Notes: generated from the sequence alone by a model not told the origin. Counted from the stretch's first letter, positions 51,626 to 62,040 are shown. The stretch: DNA of 64,000 nt from Bdellovibrionales bacterium (GCA_947462765.1 CANHQK010000006.1:1-64000); one strand, 5' to 3'. Translations and numbers: made by a program.

Positions 51626-52522
51626 ATGACAAAAATTTTGGACCAGACCAAGGTCATTCTCAGGCTGACCAAAGCGGAAATCGTCCTGCTGGAGGCCATT
51701 ACTCTTGCAGCTGGATTCATGATCGGGCACCCTTTCGAACTTCCATTCGATTGGTCGAGATTCTTCTTGGCGTTGATCGGCGTCTCTTGCTTGGCCCTGG
51801 CTGCCGGCGCACTGAATCAAATCCAAGAGAGGGAGCAGGACTCCCAAATGGATCGGACCCGGACACGACCCCTTCCAAGCGGACGGATCAGTCTCACCAC
51901 TGCATGGACCCTGACTCTTCTCTTGCTGGGCTTCGGAACCTTATTGCTCAGCTGGATTTCAGTAACCGTCCTACTTCTTGGCTGGGCAGCCGTCATCAGC
52001 TACAACGGACTCTACACTCTCTGGTGGAAGCGAAAGCTCGCTTTCGCCGCGATACCGGGAGCCATCCCCGGCGCCCTCCCGATTTGGATCGGATTTGTGG
52101 CAGCCAATGGTAGCCTCACGGACCTCAGGGGCTATTACCTCTTCGCCATACTCTTCTTCTGGCAAATGCCTCACTTCTGGGTTCTGGCGCTGAAATACTC
52201 CGAGGACTATCACCAAGGAGGCTTCCCCACCCTACCCGTGGCTCGAGGAACAGGGGTCACGCGTTTCCAAATCACCCTTTGGTGCCTGGCTTACGCCGCA
52301 CTCGGCCTTCTTTCACCCCTGTTTTTTCCAATCGGAATCCTGGGGTTGACCGGAAGCCTTCTGACCAGCACCTGGCTCATTTTCGAACTGATGCGCTTCC
52401 TTCATCACCCTGCTCAAAAAACCTGGCTCAGATTTTTCTTAAGCATCAACTTCAGCATGATGGTCTATCTCTTTGTGATCACAGCAGATCTCTGGTCGAT
52501 CTGGCTCCATCCCCGATCCTGA
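51626..52522 (+). CDS. ctaB: protoheme IX farnesyltransferase
   Basis: 'NQIQEREQDSQMDRTRTRPLPSGRIS', 'YSEDYHQGGFPTLPV'. Confidence 0.94.
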   Translation: MTKILDQTKVILRLTKAEIVLLEAITLAAGFMIGHPFELPFDWSRFFLALIGVSCLALAAGALNQIQEREQDSQMDRTRTRPLPSGRISLTTAWTLTLLLLGFGTLLLSWISVTVLLLGWAAVISYNGLYTLWWKRKLAFAAIPGAIPGALPIWIGFVAANGSLTDLRGYYLFAILFFWQMPHFWVLALKYSEDYHQGGFPTLPVARGTGVTRFQITLWCLAYAALGLLSPLFFPIGILGLTGSLLTSTWLIFELMRFLHHPAQKTWLRFFLSINFSMMVYLFVITADLWSIWLHPRS

Positions 52523-52564
52523 CCCAACAACTTAAACCCTCGTTTTAACGGAGATTTTTGCTTA

Positions 52565-52592
52565 TTGCGAAGTTGGCGCAACGCGTTATACT
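52565..52592 (+). promoter_or_regulatory. sigma70-like promoter TTGCGA-N16-TATACT
   Basis: Hexamers at 52565-52570 and 52587-52592, 9 nt before the next ATG. Confidence 0.55.
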
Positions 52593-52601
52593 AATTGTAT
52601 T

Positions 52602-52808
52602 ATGCTGTGCAAACACGATTGGTCCCATGCGGGATATGACGCGGAAGAACTCTACTTTGAAAAACTCAACCGCGAGCTGATCAACCAACTGAAAGCGGAA
52701 AAAGAAGGTCGAAAGGACCCAGCCGGGAATGAACGCCCGCTGGCACAAGTCATCCCCTTTCCGAATCGTCGCTCCGTGACTCCGGAGCGCGATAAAAAAG
52801 CAGCTTAA
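52602..52808 (+). CDS. small hypothetical protein (68 aa)
   Basis: Good promoter directly upstream; open frame MLCKHDWSHAGYDAEELYFEKLNRELINQLKAEKEG... Confidence 0.6.
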   Translation: MLCKHDWSHAGYDAEELYFEKLNRELINQLKAEKEGRKDPAGNERPLAQVIPFPNRRSVTPERDKKAA

Positions 52809-53254
52809 GCGCTGGCCTCAAACTCGAAGGTTTTGCCCGTCTTAACTGAATTCAAAATCAGACAGGATTGACTTGTCTTCTCCAGAAGTCTGCGTGCACG
52901 CTCCGGATCCGGAGCCCCCTCCACACTGGCCGTTAGGTGAAAATGCTTCATCCAGGGGGAGCCCTTTTCATCCCGATCGACGACCAACTCACCCTTCAGT
53001 TTTACCGACTGAAACACCAATTGGGATTTCGACGCGATCACCCGGAACGTGGCCATGAAGCAGTTCAGGAGGGCTAAGGCATAAAAGTCTTCTGGAGAAT
53101 ACCCCCCTCCCGGACCTTGGAACTCAGGTGGAATGGCTGCAATCAGATCCCGGTATTCCTCAGGCCGATGAGCGGGAACGCGCGTATTCCAAGTTGAATC
53201 GATACCGGACAGACCTTCCGCCGAAACTGAGAACTTGAGTGGATATTGAACCAT
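52805..53254 (-). CDS. OsmC-family protein
   Basis: 'GGGYSPEDFYALALLNCFMATFRVIASKSQL', redox Cys pattern and size. Confidence 0.85.
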   Translation of the reverse strand: MVQYPLKFSVSAEGLSGIDSTWNTRVPAHRPEEYRDLIAAIPPEFQGPGGGYSPEDFYALALLNCFMATFRVIASKSQLVFQSVKLKGELVVDRDEKGSPWMKHFHLTASVEGAPDPERARRLLEKTSQSCLILNSVKTGKTFEFEASA

Positions 53255-53290
53255 AATTGAGCCTCCGAACGCTGACTTTCAGCGCGCGAT

Positions 53291-53310
53291 AGTTTAAGAT
53301 AGTATAAACT
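53291..53310. promoter_or_regulatory. Inverted repeat AGTTTA-N8-TAAACT between osmC-like and gbsR-like genes; candidate autoregulatory operator
   Basis: Ends 2 nt before the regulator ATG and overlaps a TAGTAT -10-like box. Confidence 0.4.
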
Positions 53311-53311
53311 C

Positions 53312-53830
53312 ATGAAACGTCAATCCACAATGAGTCAAGTCAATCGACTCGCTGAGAAAATCGGGGTCTTCATCGAATACTGGGGATTCAAACGAATCCA
53401 TGGGATGATCTGGACCCACCTTTACCTCTCTCCGCGTCCAGTATCGGCTCAGGAGCTGATTGCCCGGCTCAAGGTCTCAAAAGCCCTGATCAGCCTTTCT
53501 TTGAAAGACCTGCAACACTATGGCCTCATTCTTCAAACCGAAGACAGCCTGAACAAGAAGAACAAGTTTTACATAGCCAATCCTGATGTCTTCTCGGCCA
53601 TCCGACAGGTCCTGGTCACACGTGAGCAGGAGCTGCTTAAAAAAACCCACGAAGAATACCATCTGCTCAAAACGCTCACGGAGTCAGGAGCGGATACGAA
53701 CATGATCGAACTGGAAAGACTCGGATCACTCGGGCTGATGATCGGAGGGGCGGAGAGCACACTTCAGGCCATCCTGGCATTCTCGGAGATCCATCCGGAG
53801 CAACTCAAGAACATGTTCGACATCAAATAA
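53312..53830 (+). CDS. GbsR/MarR-family transcriptional regulator
   Basis: 'VFIEYWGFKRIHGMIWTHLYLSPRPVSAQELIARLKVSKALISLSLKDLQHYGLI'. Confidence 0.85.
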   Translation: MKRQSTMSQVNRLAEKIGVFIEYWGFKRIHGMIWTHLYLSPRPVSAQELIARLKVSKALISLSLKDLQHYGLILQTEDSLNKKNKFYIANPDVFSAIRQVLVTREQELLKKTHEEYHLLKTLTESGADTNMIELERLGSLGLMIGGAESTLQAILAFSEIHPEQLKNMFDIK

Positions 53831-53832
53831 AA

Positions 53833-53861
53833 CAGGCACTGGAAGAATCCTCCAGTGCCTG
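53833..53861. terminator. Bidirectional terminator-like hairpin between convergent genes
   Basis: Perfect 11-bp arms CAGGCACTGGA / TCCAGTGCCTG with 7-nt loop. Confidence 0.7.
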
Positions 53862-53884
53862 ATCGTTGATTGACTGAACTCGAA

Positions 53885-55093
53885 TCAAATATGGTGATGG
53901 AACACGGAATCCGGAAGGTACGGATCCTTGATCGCGAGAACGTTGTTCTTCCGGTAGAAACGGCTGACCAGCAAACCGAACACACCGAAAAACCCGAGCC
54001 AGATACCGATATCGGCCAGGTGAAAGCGAGGCCCTGCTTCGAAAATCTGGGGCTGGATCATCCAGTTCAGATCGAAGTACTCGGTGATCAGAATCCAGCA
54101 AGCCGTCAAGAATACGATCTCCTCGCTCCTTTTATTCCCGCGTGGGAGCAAAAGAAAGAACGGGAGCAGGAACTTACCCGCGAAGAGGGAAATGGTCCAA
54201 GGCGTCCAACCTTCATTGAAGCGAAGCAAGAAATAGCCGGTCTCTTCTGGAAGGTTGGCGTACCAAATCAGCATGTACTGCGAAAACCCGGTGTAAGCCC
54301 AAAATACCGTAAACGCGAACATGAGCTTCGCAATGTCATGGATATGGTTCTCATTCACCACTTTGGACAAGTACCCGGAACGCTTCATCAGAATGACCAC
54401 AATGGCCAACATCGCGAAGAATGTCTGGTAGGCACCCGCGAAAGTGTACACACCGAACATGGTCGAGAAGAAGTGCGGATCAAGGGACATGAGCTGATCG
54501 AAGGCACCCATTGAGAAGGTGATTGCGAAAAACACTAGGAACGCCACACCCCACTTACGATTGGTCTCGTAGGCCGCCTTGTAGTCAGCACCGTTATCCG
54601 TTTTCAAAGATGCACCGACGATTTTGTTAGCAAAAAACGCCCATCCCAACACGGCAATGAGGGTCCGAATGCTAAAGAATGTCATATTAAGGTAGCCGAG
54701 CTTGCCCTCAATCACATGGTCTCCGTGCGTGTGGGCAGGATCAAGCCACATGAACAGGGATTTGGACCCGGCAAACACCAGCAAGGTCGACACAAGGATG
54801 AACGGGATGTAGGCGGTGAAGCCCTCTGCGATCCGGCGAACAGGAGCACTCCACATCGAGGTGGTCACCCATTGGATCACCACGAAGAAAAGTGCGGTCA
54901 TCGAGATCGCCAGGAAATAAAAGTGCGAACGGAGAACGGCCGACCAAGCGTGCTTCTGGTCGATCGAAAACAGCACGAAAAACGAAACCAGTCCGAGCAG
55001 AATGAAAAACGAGAACAGCCCGGTCATGAAACCGGAAGCCCTAAGGCGTCCGGGATTCTCAATCTTGTGATCCATCGCGTGTGCGTGTCCCAT
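53885..55093 (-). CDS. actF: Alternative Complex III subunit ActF (membrane)
   Basis: Multi-TM protein in act order; 'HFYFLAISMTALFFVVIQWVTTSMWSAPVRRIAEGF'. Confidence 0.88.
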   Translation of the reverse strand: MGHAHAMDHKIENPGRLRASGFMTGLFSFFILLGLVSFFVLFSIDQKHAWSAVLRSHFYFLAISMTALFFVVIQWVTTSMWSAPVRRIAEGFTAYIPFILVSTLLVFAGSKSLFMWLDPAHTHGDHVIEGKLGYLNMTFFSIRTLIAVLGWAFFANKIVGASLKTDNGADYKAAYETNRKWGVAFLVFFAITFSMGAFDQLMSLDPHFFSTMFGVYTFAGAYQTFFAMLAIVVILMKRSGYLSKVVNENHIHDIAKLMFAFTVFWAYTGFSQYMLIWYANLPEETGYFLLRFNEGWTPWTISLFAGKFLLPFFLLLPRGNKRSEEIVFLTACWILITEYFDLNWMIQPQIFEAGPRFHLADIGIWLGFFGVFGLLVSRFYRKNNVLAIKDPYLPDSVFHHHI

Positions 55094-55113
55094 GCTTCTT
55101 TACCAATCCTTTC

Positions 55114-55704
55114 TCAGAGATTCTCTTCGACGTAACCTTCGGCCTTTTTCAGGTCGTCGGCACTCGGGTGTTTGGCCCGGTAAAGAGCCCGGACATAATG
55201 CACTACGGCCCAACGCTCTTCCTCATTCAACTTCTCGGCGTATGAGGGCATCAGGTTCTGACCCATGGTGATGACATGGAAGATCTGTCCGTCTTTATAG
55301 TCACGAACCTTGTCACTTTGGAGGCTAGGCGGACGGGGGTAAAGAGGACGGGGCCAATCTTTCATCGCCACCACGTTACCGTCGCCCTCGCCATACTGAC
55401 CGTGACAAACGATACAGTAAGTATTGTAAAGGGCCTTACCGCTCAGAAGCGTGTCTTTGCTCCGGGGAAGCGGATTCAAATTGGCTTTGGATTCATCGAT
55501 TGAAACGTATGAATAAGGTCTGAAGTCACGCGGCACAGTCCCCTCGACCGGAGAACGGGTCGCCCCTTCCTCTTGGGCCTTGAGAGCAACACTGTAGTGC
55601 ATGTCAGGCGCGTAAACATAGTACGGCTTGGAATGCTTCACGTAACAACCGCTCAGCAAACTCGCCACTGCGGAAAAAAACGAAACTTGAACCAAGGTCT
55701 TCAT
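55114..55704 (-). CDS. actE: Alternative Complex III subunit ActE, mono-heme cytochrome c lipoprotein
   Basis: Lipobox 'SLLSGCY'; 'YNTYCIVCHGQYGEGDG'. Confidence 0.88.
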   Translation of the reverse strand: MKTLVQVSFFSAVASLLSGCYVKHSKPYYVYAPDMHYSVALKAQEEGATRSPVEGTVPRDFRPYSYVSIDESKANLNPLPRSKDTLLSGKALYNTYCIVCHGQYGEGDGNVVAMKDWPRPLYPRPPSLQSDKVRDYKDGQIFHVITMGQNLMPSYAEKLNEEERWAVVHYVRALYRAKHPSADDLKKAEGYVEENL

Positions 55705-55705
55705 C

Positions 55706-56278
55706 TCAGAACCACCCCTCTTCAAACACTTTTCTCGTGTCCTTCGCACCGAGAGACTTCAGGAACGCTTCGGCTTTCTCTGCAGAGAACTCGGCCGGAG
55801 CCTCATCGTCATCCGATACTGGCGGACTTTCGATCATGATCGCAAAACGGCTGTTGGTGATCGACGGATCAAAGGACCGTTTGCTCAGATTGGGGAGACG
55901 ATTGAACGCAAGCATTGCAAGGAAAGTCGCTATCCCGCCAAAAAGGACCGAAAGCTCGAACATGATCGGAACGAAAGCCGGAAGAGAATTGAACGGCTTT
56001 CCACCGATGATGTGCGGCCACCAGGTCTTCGATGCGGCATACTGCCACGCAAACGCCGTGGCAGTTCCAGTGAAAGCCAGAGCACCGGTGACATAGGGCA
56101 CCTTCGAACGTGGAAGACCCTGTGCATGCTCGAGACCATGGACCGCATACGGTGTGAAACAATCGAAATCCTTGTATTCCGAATCACGGACCTTGGCTGT
56201 CGCCTCGATCAGACTTTCAGGGTCGTCGAAAAACCCCACCACCCCTGACAGAACCGGACCTTTGTTCTCCTTATGCAT
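55706..56278 (-). CDS. actD: Alternative Complex III subunit ActD (DUF3341)
   Basis: '[43 protein letters not shown]'. Confidence 0.9.
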   Translation of the reverse strand: MHKENKGPVLSGVVGFFDDPESLIEATAKVRDSEYKDFDCFTPYAVHGLEHAQGLPRSKVPYVTGALAFTGTATAFAWQYAASKTWWPHIIGGKPFNSLPAFVPIMFELSVLFGGIATFLAMLAFNRLPNLSKRSFDPSITNSRFAIMIESPPVSDDDEAPAEFSAEKAEAFLKSLGAKDTRKVFEEGWF

Positions 56279-57659
56279 GAGCCCCTCCTTTGCGGGGTTG
56301 ATCCATCACCGACTTGACCTCGCCCATTGCAATCGACGGCAGGAACCGGACGAAGAGCAGGAAGAAGATGAAGAAGAATCCCATCCAACCGAAGAACATC
56401 CCCCACTCCACCCAGGACGGAACATACATCGCCCAGCTGGAAGGCAGGAAGTCACGGTGCAGGGACGTGACGATGATCACGAAACGCTCGAAGTACATCC
56501 CGATGTTCACATACAGGGAAACCACGAACATGACCGGGATCGAACGACGGAACTTTTTGAACCAGAAGAGCTGCGGAATGAACACGTTACAGCTCACCAT
56601 GATCCAGTACGCCCACCAGTAAGGACCGAAGGCCCGGTTGATGAACGTGAACTGTTCGAACGGAGACCCGGAATACCACGCGATGAAGAACTCGACCCCG
56701 TAGGCATAACCGACCAACATCCCGGTGGTCATGATGATCTTGTTCATCTTCTCCAGGTGATCCATCGTGATGTAGTGCTTCAGATTGAACGCCTCACGAG
56801 CAAGCACCAGGAGCGTCACCACCATCGCGAAACCGGAGAAAATAGCTCCAGCGACGAAATATGGCGGGAAGATCGTAGTGTGCCAACCCGGAAGCTGGGA
56901 AACCGCGAAGTCGAACGAGACAACCGAGTGAACGGACAAAACCAGCGGAGTCGAAAGACCGGCGAAAATCAGATACGCCTGCTCGTAGTGAAGCCAGTGT
57001 TTGTTCGACCCCCTCCAGCCCAGGGAGAGGATCGTCAAAGCGACTTTACGGATCTTGTTCTTGGCACGATCACGCACCGATGCGAGATCGGGAATAAGCC
57101 CCGTGTACCAGAAGATCAGGGAGATCGTGAAATAGGTCGAAACCGCGAACACGTCCCACTCGAGTGGCGACCGGAAGTTCGGCCAAAGCTGGCGTTGGTT
57201 CGGATAAGGGAGAAGCCAGAAACACGCCAACCAGGACCGGCCGGTGTGAGTCAAAATGGTCATCCCTGCCGTCATCACCGCGAAGATGGTCATCGCCTCG
57301 GCAGAACGGTTGATCCCGGTACGCCATTTCTGACGGAACAGGAACAGGATCGCGGAAATCAGGGTTCCCGCGTGACCGATACCGACCCAAAACACGAAGG
57401 TGGTCACGTCGTTACCCCAGCCGACTGGCTGGTTGAGACCCCACACCCCGATCCCGTCACGCATGGTGATCAAAAGCATCACCGCGCCGATGAAAAAGGC
57501 GCCGAGGGCAGCGATAAAACAAACCCACCATTTGCCTGTCGGGAATGTCTCGAGGGGTCTGGATACGTCTTCGTTGACCTCTGCGAAAGTCCTTCCGCCG
57601 GTCACGAGCACATCATTCACGGGTTTCACCAACTCGTTCGAGCTATCAGCCGTGGCCAT
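56271..57659 (-). CDS. actC: Alternative Complex III subunit ActC (NrfD/PsrC-like)
   Basis: NrfD-type multi-TM; '[49 protein letters not shown]'; start 57659 or 57677. Confidence 0.92.
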   Translation of the reverse strand: MATADSSNELVKPVNDVLVTGGRTFAEVNEDVSRPLETFPTGKWWVCFIAALGAFFIGAVMLLITMRDGIGVWGLNQPVGWGNDVTTFVFWVGIGHAGTLISAILFLFRQKWRTGINRSAEAMTIFAVMTAGMTILTHTGRSWLACFWLLPYPNQRQLWPNFRSPLEWDVFAVSTYFTISLIFWYTGLIPDLASVRDRAKNKIRKVALTILSLGWRGSNKHWLHYEQAYLIFAGLSTPLVLSVHSVVSFDFAVSQLPGWHTTIFPPYFVAGAIFSGFAMVVTLLVLAREAFNLKHYITMDHLEKMNKIIMTTGMLVGYAYGVEFFIAWYSGSPFEQFTFINRAFGPYWWAYWIMVSCNVFIPQLFWFKKFRRSIPVMFVVSLYVNIGMYFERFVIIVTSLHRDFLPSSWAMYVPSWVEWGMFFGWMGFFFIFFLLFVRFLPSIAMGEVKSVMDQPRKGGAHA

Positions 57660-60600
57660 GTTCTTTGCCTCCTGCATGGTGTTCGCCTTCGGCGTTTCTG
57701 ACCTTCGTGAGGTAGTTCACTGCCGGACGGGTGTTGAGAATCTCCATCGACCGGAAGGTCCGGGGATTGGAAATCCATTTTGAGATCTGACTTTCCTTGT
57801 CGTTCACGTTTCCGAACACAATGGCGTCGGTCGGACAAGTCTGCTGACATGCCGTCCGCAATTCACCATCCTTGATCTTGGTCTTATTGTCTTTCGCCTT
57901 GCTCTTGGATTCGTTGATCCGCTGGACACAGAAGGTACACTTCTCCATGATCCCCCTCGAACGTACGGTGACGTCCGGGTTCCAAACCATGTTCATGGTG
58001 TCCTTGTAGTCTTTCCAGTGATCGAAGAAGTTGAAACGACGGGTTTTGTAAGGACAGTTATTCTGACAATAACGGGTCCCGACACAACGGCTGTAGGTCA
58101 TCTGATTGAGGCCGTCATCGCTGTGAGAAGTCGCCACCACCGGACAGACCGTCTCGCATGGGGCGTTTTCACAGTGCTGACACATCATCGGTTGGAAGAC
58201 GACGGTAGGATTCGTCTCGTCGCCACTGTAATAACGGTCGATCCGCATCCAGTGCATTTCACGGCTCTGGCGGACACGATCACGCCCCACCACAGGGGTA
58301 TTGTTCTCCGCCTGACACGCGATCACGCAAGCGCCACAACCGGTGCAGGAGTTGAGATCCACGCCCAACATCCAGCGGTATTCGTTCTTGGAGTAATCGA
58401 CGGGAGCATCCCAGAGCGTCGGAACTTTCGCCATTTTGACAGGTGGCTCGACTTCCATGGCCGCATTAGGATCCTTGCGGTACTCATCAAGGGTGATCTC
58501 GTTCAGGATCGGACGACCCATGATCCGATGGTGCTCTTGAATGGCAGCCAATTGGTACTTCATCCCGGTCTTGGAGATCGTCACAGTACCCTGATTGAGA
58601 AGCAGTCCGCGTTCGCCCGAGAATGCAGCCAGCTTGAACGCATTCTTGCCTACAAGCGAACCGACTTTCCCGGCGCGTGTCCGTCCGTATCCCATAGCGA
58701 GAGTGACGACACCCTTCAGGATACCGGGCTGCACCTTCACGGGAATCTCAAAGCTGGCCCCTTCACCACTCACCAGAACGACGTCATTCGTCTCGATACC
58801 GAGCTCGGCTGCCGAGGCAGGTCCGATATTGAGGTAATTGTCCCAGGTGATCGTGCTGATCGGATCCGGCATCTCCTGAAGCCAGGCATTGTTCGCGGAA
58901 CGCCCGTCAGCAACAGAAACCTTAGAGTAAATTCCCAGCGCGAAACCAGAACCTTCGATACGAGGCCCCATTTTTTTCTTGCCGAGAGACAAGCCCTTCA
59001 GGCTGGCAATCGAGTCTTTTGCGAACTTGAGCGAGCCGGGCTTAAATGCACGCTCACGAGGAGCGCCACCTTTTGACTCGAGAATCCCCTTCTGCAGGGT
59101 CAACTCCCAGAAATCCTTGAAAGCCTTGCCCTTGCCGTGAACCGGATAGAGCGTCTGCTTCCAGTTTTCCTTGAGGTAGTCGTGGAAACTGTTTTTCGGG
59201 CCGGAAGCGATCGTTGAAAGGAGACCACCGGCTTTAACGCCGCCACGGGTCCAACCGATCAGGATGTCTTCCATGCTCCGGGTATCGAACAAAGGAGCGA
59301 TTGTGGGCTGTTGTAACGAATGGAGGGACGCCTTCGGGTGTGCATCCCCCCAGCTCTCGAGATAGTGATTCTCGGCCAGCACCACATCAGCGAATTCGGC
59401 GGTTTCATCCACACGGTCAGTAACCGCGATGACCAGCTTGGCCTTCTTCATGGCTTCGCCGAATTCACCGCCTTTTGGCAGGAAATATACCGGATTGGCC
59501 CGATGTACGAGCAACACATCAACCTGACCGGCTTCGAGCTCGGCCTGCAGTGCGACCAACCCTTTCGTGGAAGCGTTGTATCCCACCACATCTGCAGTTC
59601 CATCGATGGTTTTTCCATCGTTTTCGAGCGTGCTGTTCAGCAAGTTCACAACAGACTGCAATGCAATCGATCCATGACCGACTACGATGCTTTTGCCACG
59701 TGAATTCCAAAGCTCCTCGGCAATCTTCTTGATCTTCGCACGATCGAGACTTCCGGCCTTGGAGATCCACTCCTCGACCGATCCGGAAAGAAGTGACGAG
59801 ACTTCCTGTACCGAAGCGAACTTGCCACGCTTCTGGGTCACGATGAGTTCGTGTGCCAGCGCAAGAGCTGCCGCCACCTCATTACCTGGCACTATCGGGA
59901 ATCGCTCATCCGCGCTCGCACCGGTGATGCTCATATTGGCTTCGAACACGACAAGCTTCGAAAGAGCATCGTCCTTCTTGCCAGCCAGCTTACGAGTTGT
60001 CGCCCAACGCTTGCCATTCTCGACCGGGTTACCCCAGGTTCCGAGGAAGTCGGCACCGAAGGAAACCACCATCTCTGCGCGATCAAACGCATAGTCCGGG
60101 AACACGTGGGTCCCGTAGCTCTCGGCCTGACCATCAGCCACCTCGTCCATGCCGATCGGATCCACTTCGATCCACTTGGCATCCACAAAGGCCGCCATGA
60201 ACTCTTTCATGATCCGACGGGTAGAGTCGCCCGACTCGGACAAGGACACAATGCGCACCTTTTTAGCTTCCTTGAGGGCGGCAACAACCAGAGCATCAAC
60301 CTCGGCCCAGTTGGCACCGTTTTTGGCCCCACCCTTGACGCCCTTCATAGGCTGACGCAAACGATCGGGATCATAGAGGTTCAGAATCGAAGATTGCCCG
60401 CGGGCACACAGCTTACCGGCATTCATCGGGTGCGACTCGTTACCTTCGAGTTTGACCGGACGGCCTTCGCGGGTTTTCACCAGGATCCCACAAGCCTGGG
60501 CACACTCTTTACAAGTGGAGGCGTAGTGTAGCGGAATCCCGGGTGTCAGCTCTTGCGGCTGAACCACGTAGGGAATGATCTTGTTTACGGGGCGACGGGC

Positions 60601-60843
60601 ACAGGCAAAACTGGCCATGGCCATGCTCGCTCCCATCACCGTGAGGAAATCACGACGGGAGACACCCGACTTGTCCATCGCCTCGATTTTCTCGAGGGTC
60701 TCAATGGGCTTGTCGTAGAACTCCTGCGCATTGCGGGTCTGGACAGCATCGTCGGACCAATAAGAAGCATTCAGCTCCTCAGGACCTTTCCAGTACCGGG
60801 GCTTCTCGAACTTCTGCTCATTCTTCTTTTCGTTGAGTTCCAT
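57646..60843 (-). CDS. actB: Alternative Complex III subunit ActB (molybdopterin-oxidoreductase-like/Fe-S fusion, TAT signal)
   Basis: '[21 protein letters not shown]' twin-Arg; C-terminal '[16 protein letters not shown]' 4Fe-4S motifs. Confidence 0.93.
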   Translation of the reverse strand: MELNEKKNEQKFEKPRYWKGPEELNASYWSDDAVQTRNAQEFYDKPIETLEKIEAMDKSGVSRRDFLTVMGASMAMASFACARRPVNKIIPYVVQPQELTPGIPLHYASTCKECAQACGILVKTREGRPVKLEGNESHPMNAGKLCARGQSSILNLYDPDRLRQPMKGVKGGAKNGANWAEVDALVVAALKEAKKVRIVSLSESGDSTRRIMKEFMAAFVDAKWIEVDPIGMDEVADGQAESYGTHVFPDYAFDRAEMVVSFGADFLGTWGNPVENGKRWATTRKLAGKKDDALSKLVVFEANMSITGASADERFPIVPGNEVAAALALAHELIVTQKRGKFASVQEVSSLLSGSVEEWISKAGSLDRAKIKKIAEELWNSRGKSIVVGHGSIALQSVVNLLNSTLENDGKTIDGTADVVGYNASTKGLVALQAELEAGQVDVLLVHRANPVYFLPKGGEFGEAMKKAKLVIAVTDRVDETAEFADVVLAENHYLESWGDAHPKASLHSLQQPTIAPLFDTRSMEDILIGWTRGGVKAGGLLSTIASGPKNSFHDYLKENWKQTLYPVHGKGKAFKDFWELTLQKGILESKGGAPRERAFKPGSLKFAKDSIASLKGLSLGKKKMGPRIEGSGFALGIYSKVSVADGRSANNAWLQEMPDPISTITWDNYLNIGPASAAELGIETNDVVLVSGEGASFEIPVKVQPGILKGVVTLAMGYGRTRAGKVGSLVGKNAFKLAAFSGERGLLLNQGTVTISKTGMKYQLAAIQEHHRIMGRPILNEITLDEYRKDPNAAMEVEPPVKMAKVPTLWDAPVDYSKNEYRWMLGVDLNSCTGCGACVIACQAENNTPVVGRDRVRQSREMHWMRIDRYYSGDETNPTVVFQPMMCQHCENAPCETVCPVVATSHSDDGLNQMTYSRCVGTRYCQNNCPYKTRRFNFFDHWKDYKDTMNMVWNPDVTVRSRGIMEKCTFCVQRINESKSKAKDNKTKIKDGELRTACQQTCPTDAIVFGNVNDKESQISKWISNPRTFRSMEILNTRPAVNYLTKVRNAEGEHHAGGKEHGHG

Positions 60844-60865
60844 CGTGATTCAGCTCCAAAAAGGT

Positions 60866-61435
60866 TCAGTAGTGACAGGTGTTGCAAGTGAAAGGCGCGA
60901 CCGGATCGGTCGAGTCCGGATTCTCCGGGTAAATGCTTTTCTTCAGGTATTTCGGGGTCTCAAAACCGCGATGACAGTTCAAACACCAACCCATCGTGAG
61001 CGGCTGAGCCTGGTAGACCTTGTCCATCTCTTTCACATTTCCGTGACAGGTCTCACACGAAACACCCTTGGATACGTGGCGCTTGTGATTGAAGTGAGCA
61101 TGATCGGGAAGCTCGTGGATCCGCACCCACTCAATCGGTTTCCCTTCCGCATAGGCCTTCTTGATTTTTTGCATCCAAGGGCTCTCGGGATAAACCACCG
61201 AGTGGCAGTTCATGCAGGTTGAAACCGAGGGAACCGTCGCATGGGCGCCTTTGTAAGCACCAGTGTGACAGTAACGGCAATCAATATTGAATTTGCCCGC
61301 ATGAAGCTTGTGACTGAATGGGATCGGCTGCTCCGGTTCGTATCCCTGATTCGAGGTTCTCGGAAGTACCTGCCAGAGAAGTGCTGCTACAACTACCACC
61401 CCAAATAGCGCAAATTTGCGCAGACCTGAGTTCAT
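60866..61435 (-). CDS. actA: Alternative Complex III subunit ActA, penta-heme cytochrome c
   Basis: Five CXXCH: CRYCH, CMNCH, CETCH, CLNCH, CNTCH; N-terminal TM. Confidence 0.93.
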   Translation of the reverse strand: MNSGLRKFALFGVVVVAALLWQVLPRTSNQGYEPEQPIPFSHKLHAGKFNIDCRYCHTGAYKGAHATVPSVSTCMNCHSVVYPESPWMQKIKKAYAEGKPIEWVRIHELPDHAHFNHKRHVSKGVSCETCHGNVKEMDKVYQAQPLTMGWCLNCHRGFETPKYLKKSIYPENPDSTDPVAPFTCNTCHY

Positions 61436-61462
61436 GCTGGGTCGCTCCAATTCTTTAGATCG

Positions 61463-61484
61463 AAAAAAACGGGCATAATGCCCG
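61463..61484 (-). terminator. Terminator/attenuator-like hairpin in the actA leader
   Basis: Minus strand CGGGCATTATGCCCG followed by TTTTTTT; ends 28 bp before the actA ATG. Confidence 0.65.
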
Positions 61485-61522
61485 AAATTTCATCAATTTA
61501 ACTTACTGCTGGAATGACCTTG

Positions 61523-61551
61523 AGATTATTGAAAACGCCTTGAGTTGACAA
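61523..61551 (-). promoter_or_regulatory. sigma70-like promoter TTGTCA-N17-TAATCT, candidate act operon promoter
   Basis: Minus-strand hexamers with 17-bp spacing, upstream of the 61463-61484 hairpin. Confidence 0.55.
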
Positions 61552-61649
61552 TGACGAAGTTGTGACAAAGCCATACCCCGAATGATGCGCGCCGCCAGAA
61601 GACTGCGGTTTGCCTCGCGGGCGATAAAAAAATGACGATTTTTCCCGAG

Positions 61650-61967
61650 TCAAAGACCGTTTTTCTCACGCTCGAGCTGGGCAAACAGCAAATCGACCGG
61701 CGTGCTTAATTTTTTTTGCGCATTGCATCCTTTGCACAAGGGAACCAAATTCGACTTGGTTGATGTGCCGCCCCGGGCCAAGGGCACGACGTGATCCATG
61801 GTCAGTTCTTCCGGCTTGAACTTGGCCCCGCAATGGGAGCAAAGACCCGATCGGATCTTTTCCTTCCACCAAGCACTCTTCTTGAGCTCACGTGCTAGAT
61901 CACGCTCTTTTTTGATCCGTTTCGGATCAGTGTGCGCAGGATCGAGAAAGAAGTATTCGTCACTCAT
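61650..61967 (-). CDS. HNH endonuclease family protein
   Basis: 'CSHCGAKFKPEELTMDHVVPLARGGTSTKSNLVPLCKGCNAQK'. Confidence 0.88.
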   Translation of the reverse strand: MSDEYFFLDPAHTDPKRIKKERDLARELKKSAWWKEKIRSGLCSHCGAKFKPEELTMDHVVPLARGGTSTKSNLVPLCKGCNAQKKLSTPVDLLFAQLEREKNGL

Positions 61968-61974
61968 AGTCTTC

Positions 61975-62010
61975 AAAAAAAGAGGGTTGCCGGATCCCTC
62001 CGACAACCCT
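61975..62010 (-). terminator. Rho-independent terminator downstream of the XRE gene
   Basis: Minus strand AGGGTTGTCGGAGGGATCCGGCAACCCT hairpin, followed after CT by TTTTTTT. Confidence 0.75.
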
Positions 62011-62040
62011 CATCCCCTACCGAGCCCCCTCGGCAAAGAT

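Noticed and set aside
56154-57701. 515-aa plus-strand ORF opposite actC
   Set aside because: Same reason: antisense to a hydrophobic NrfD-like gene, no recognisable domain.
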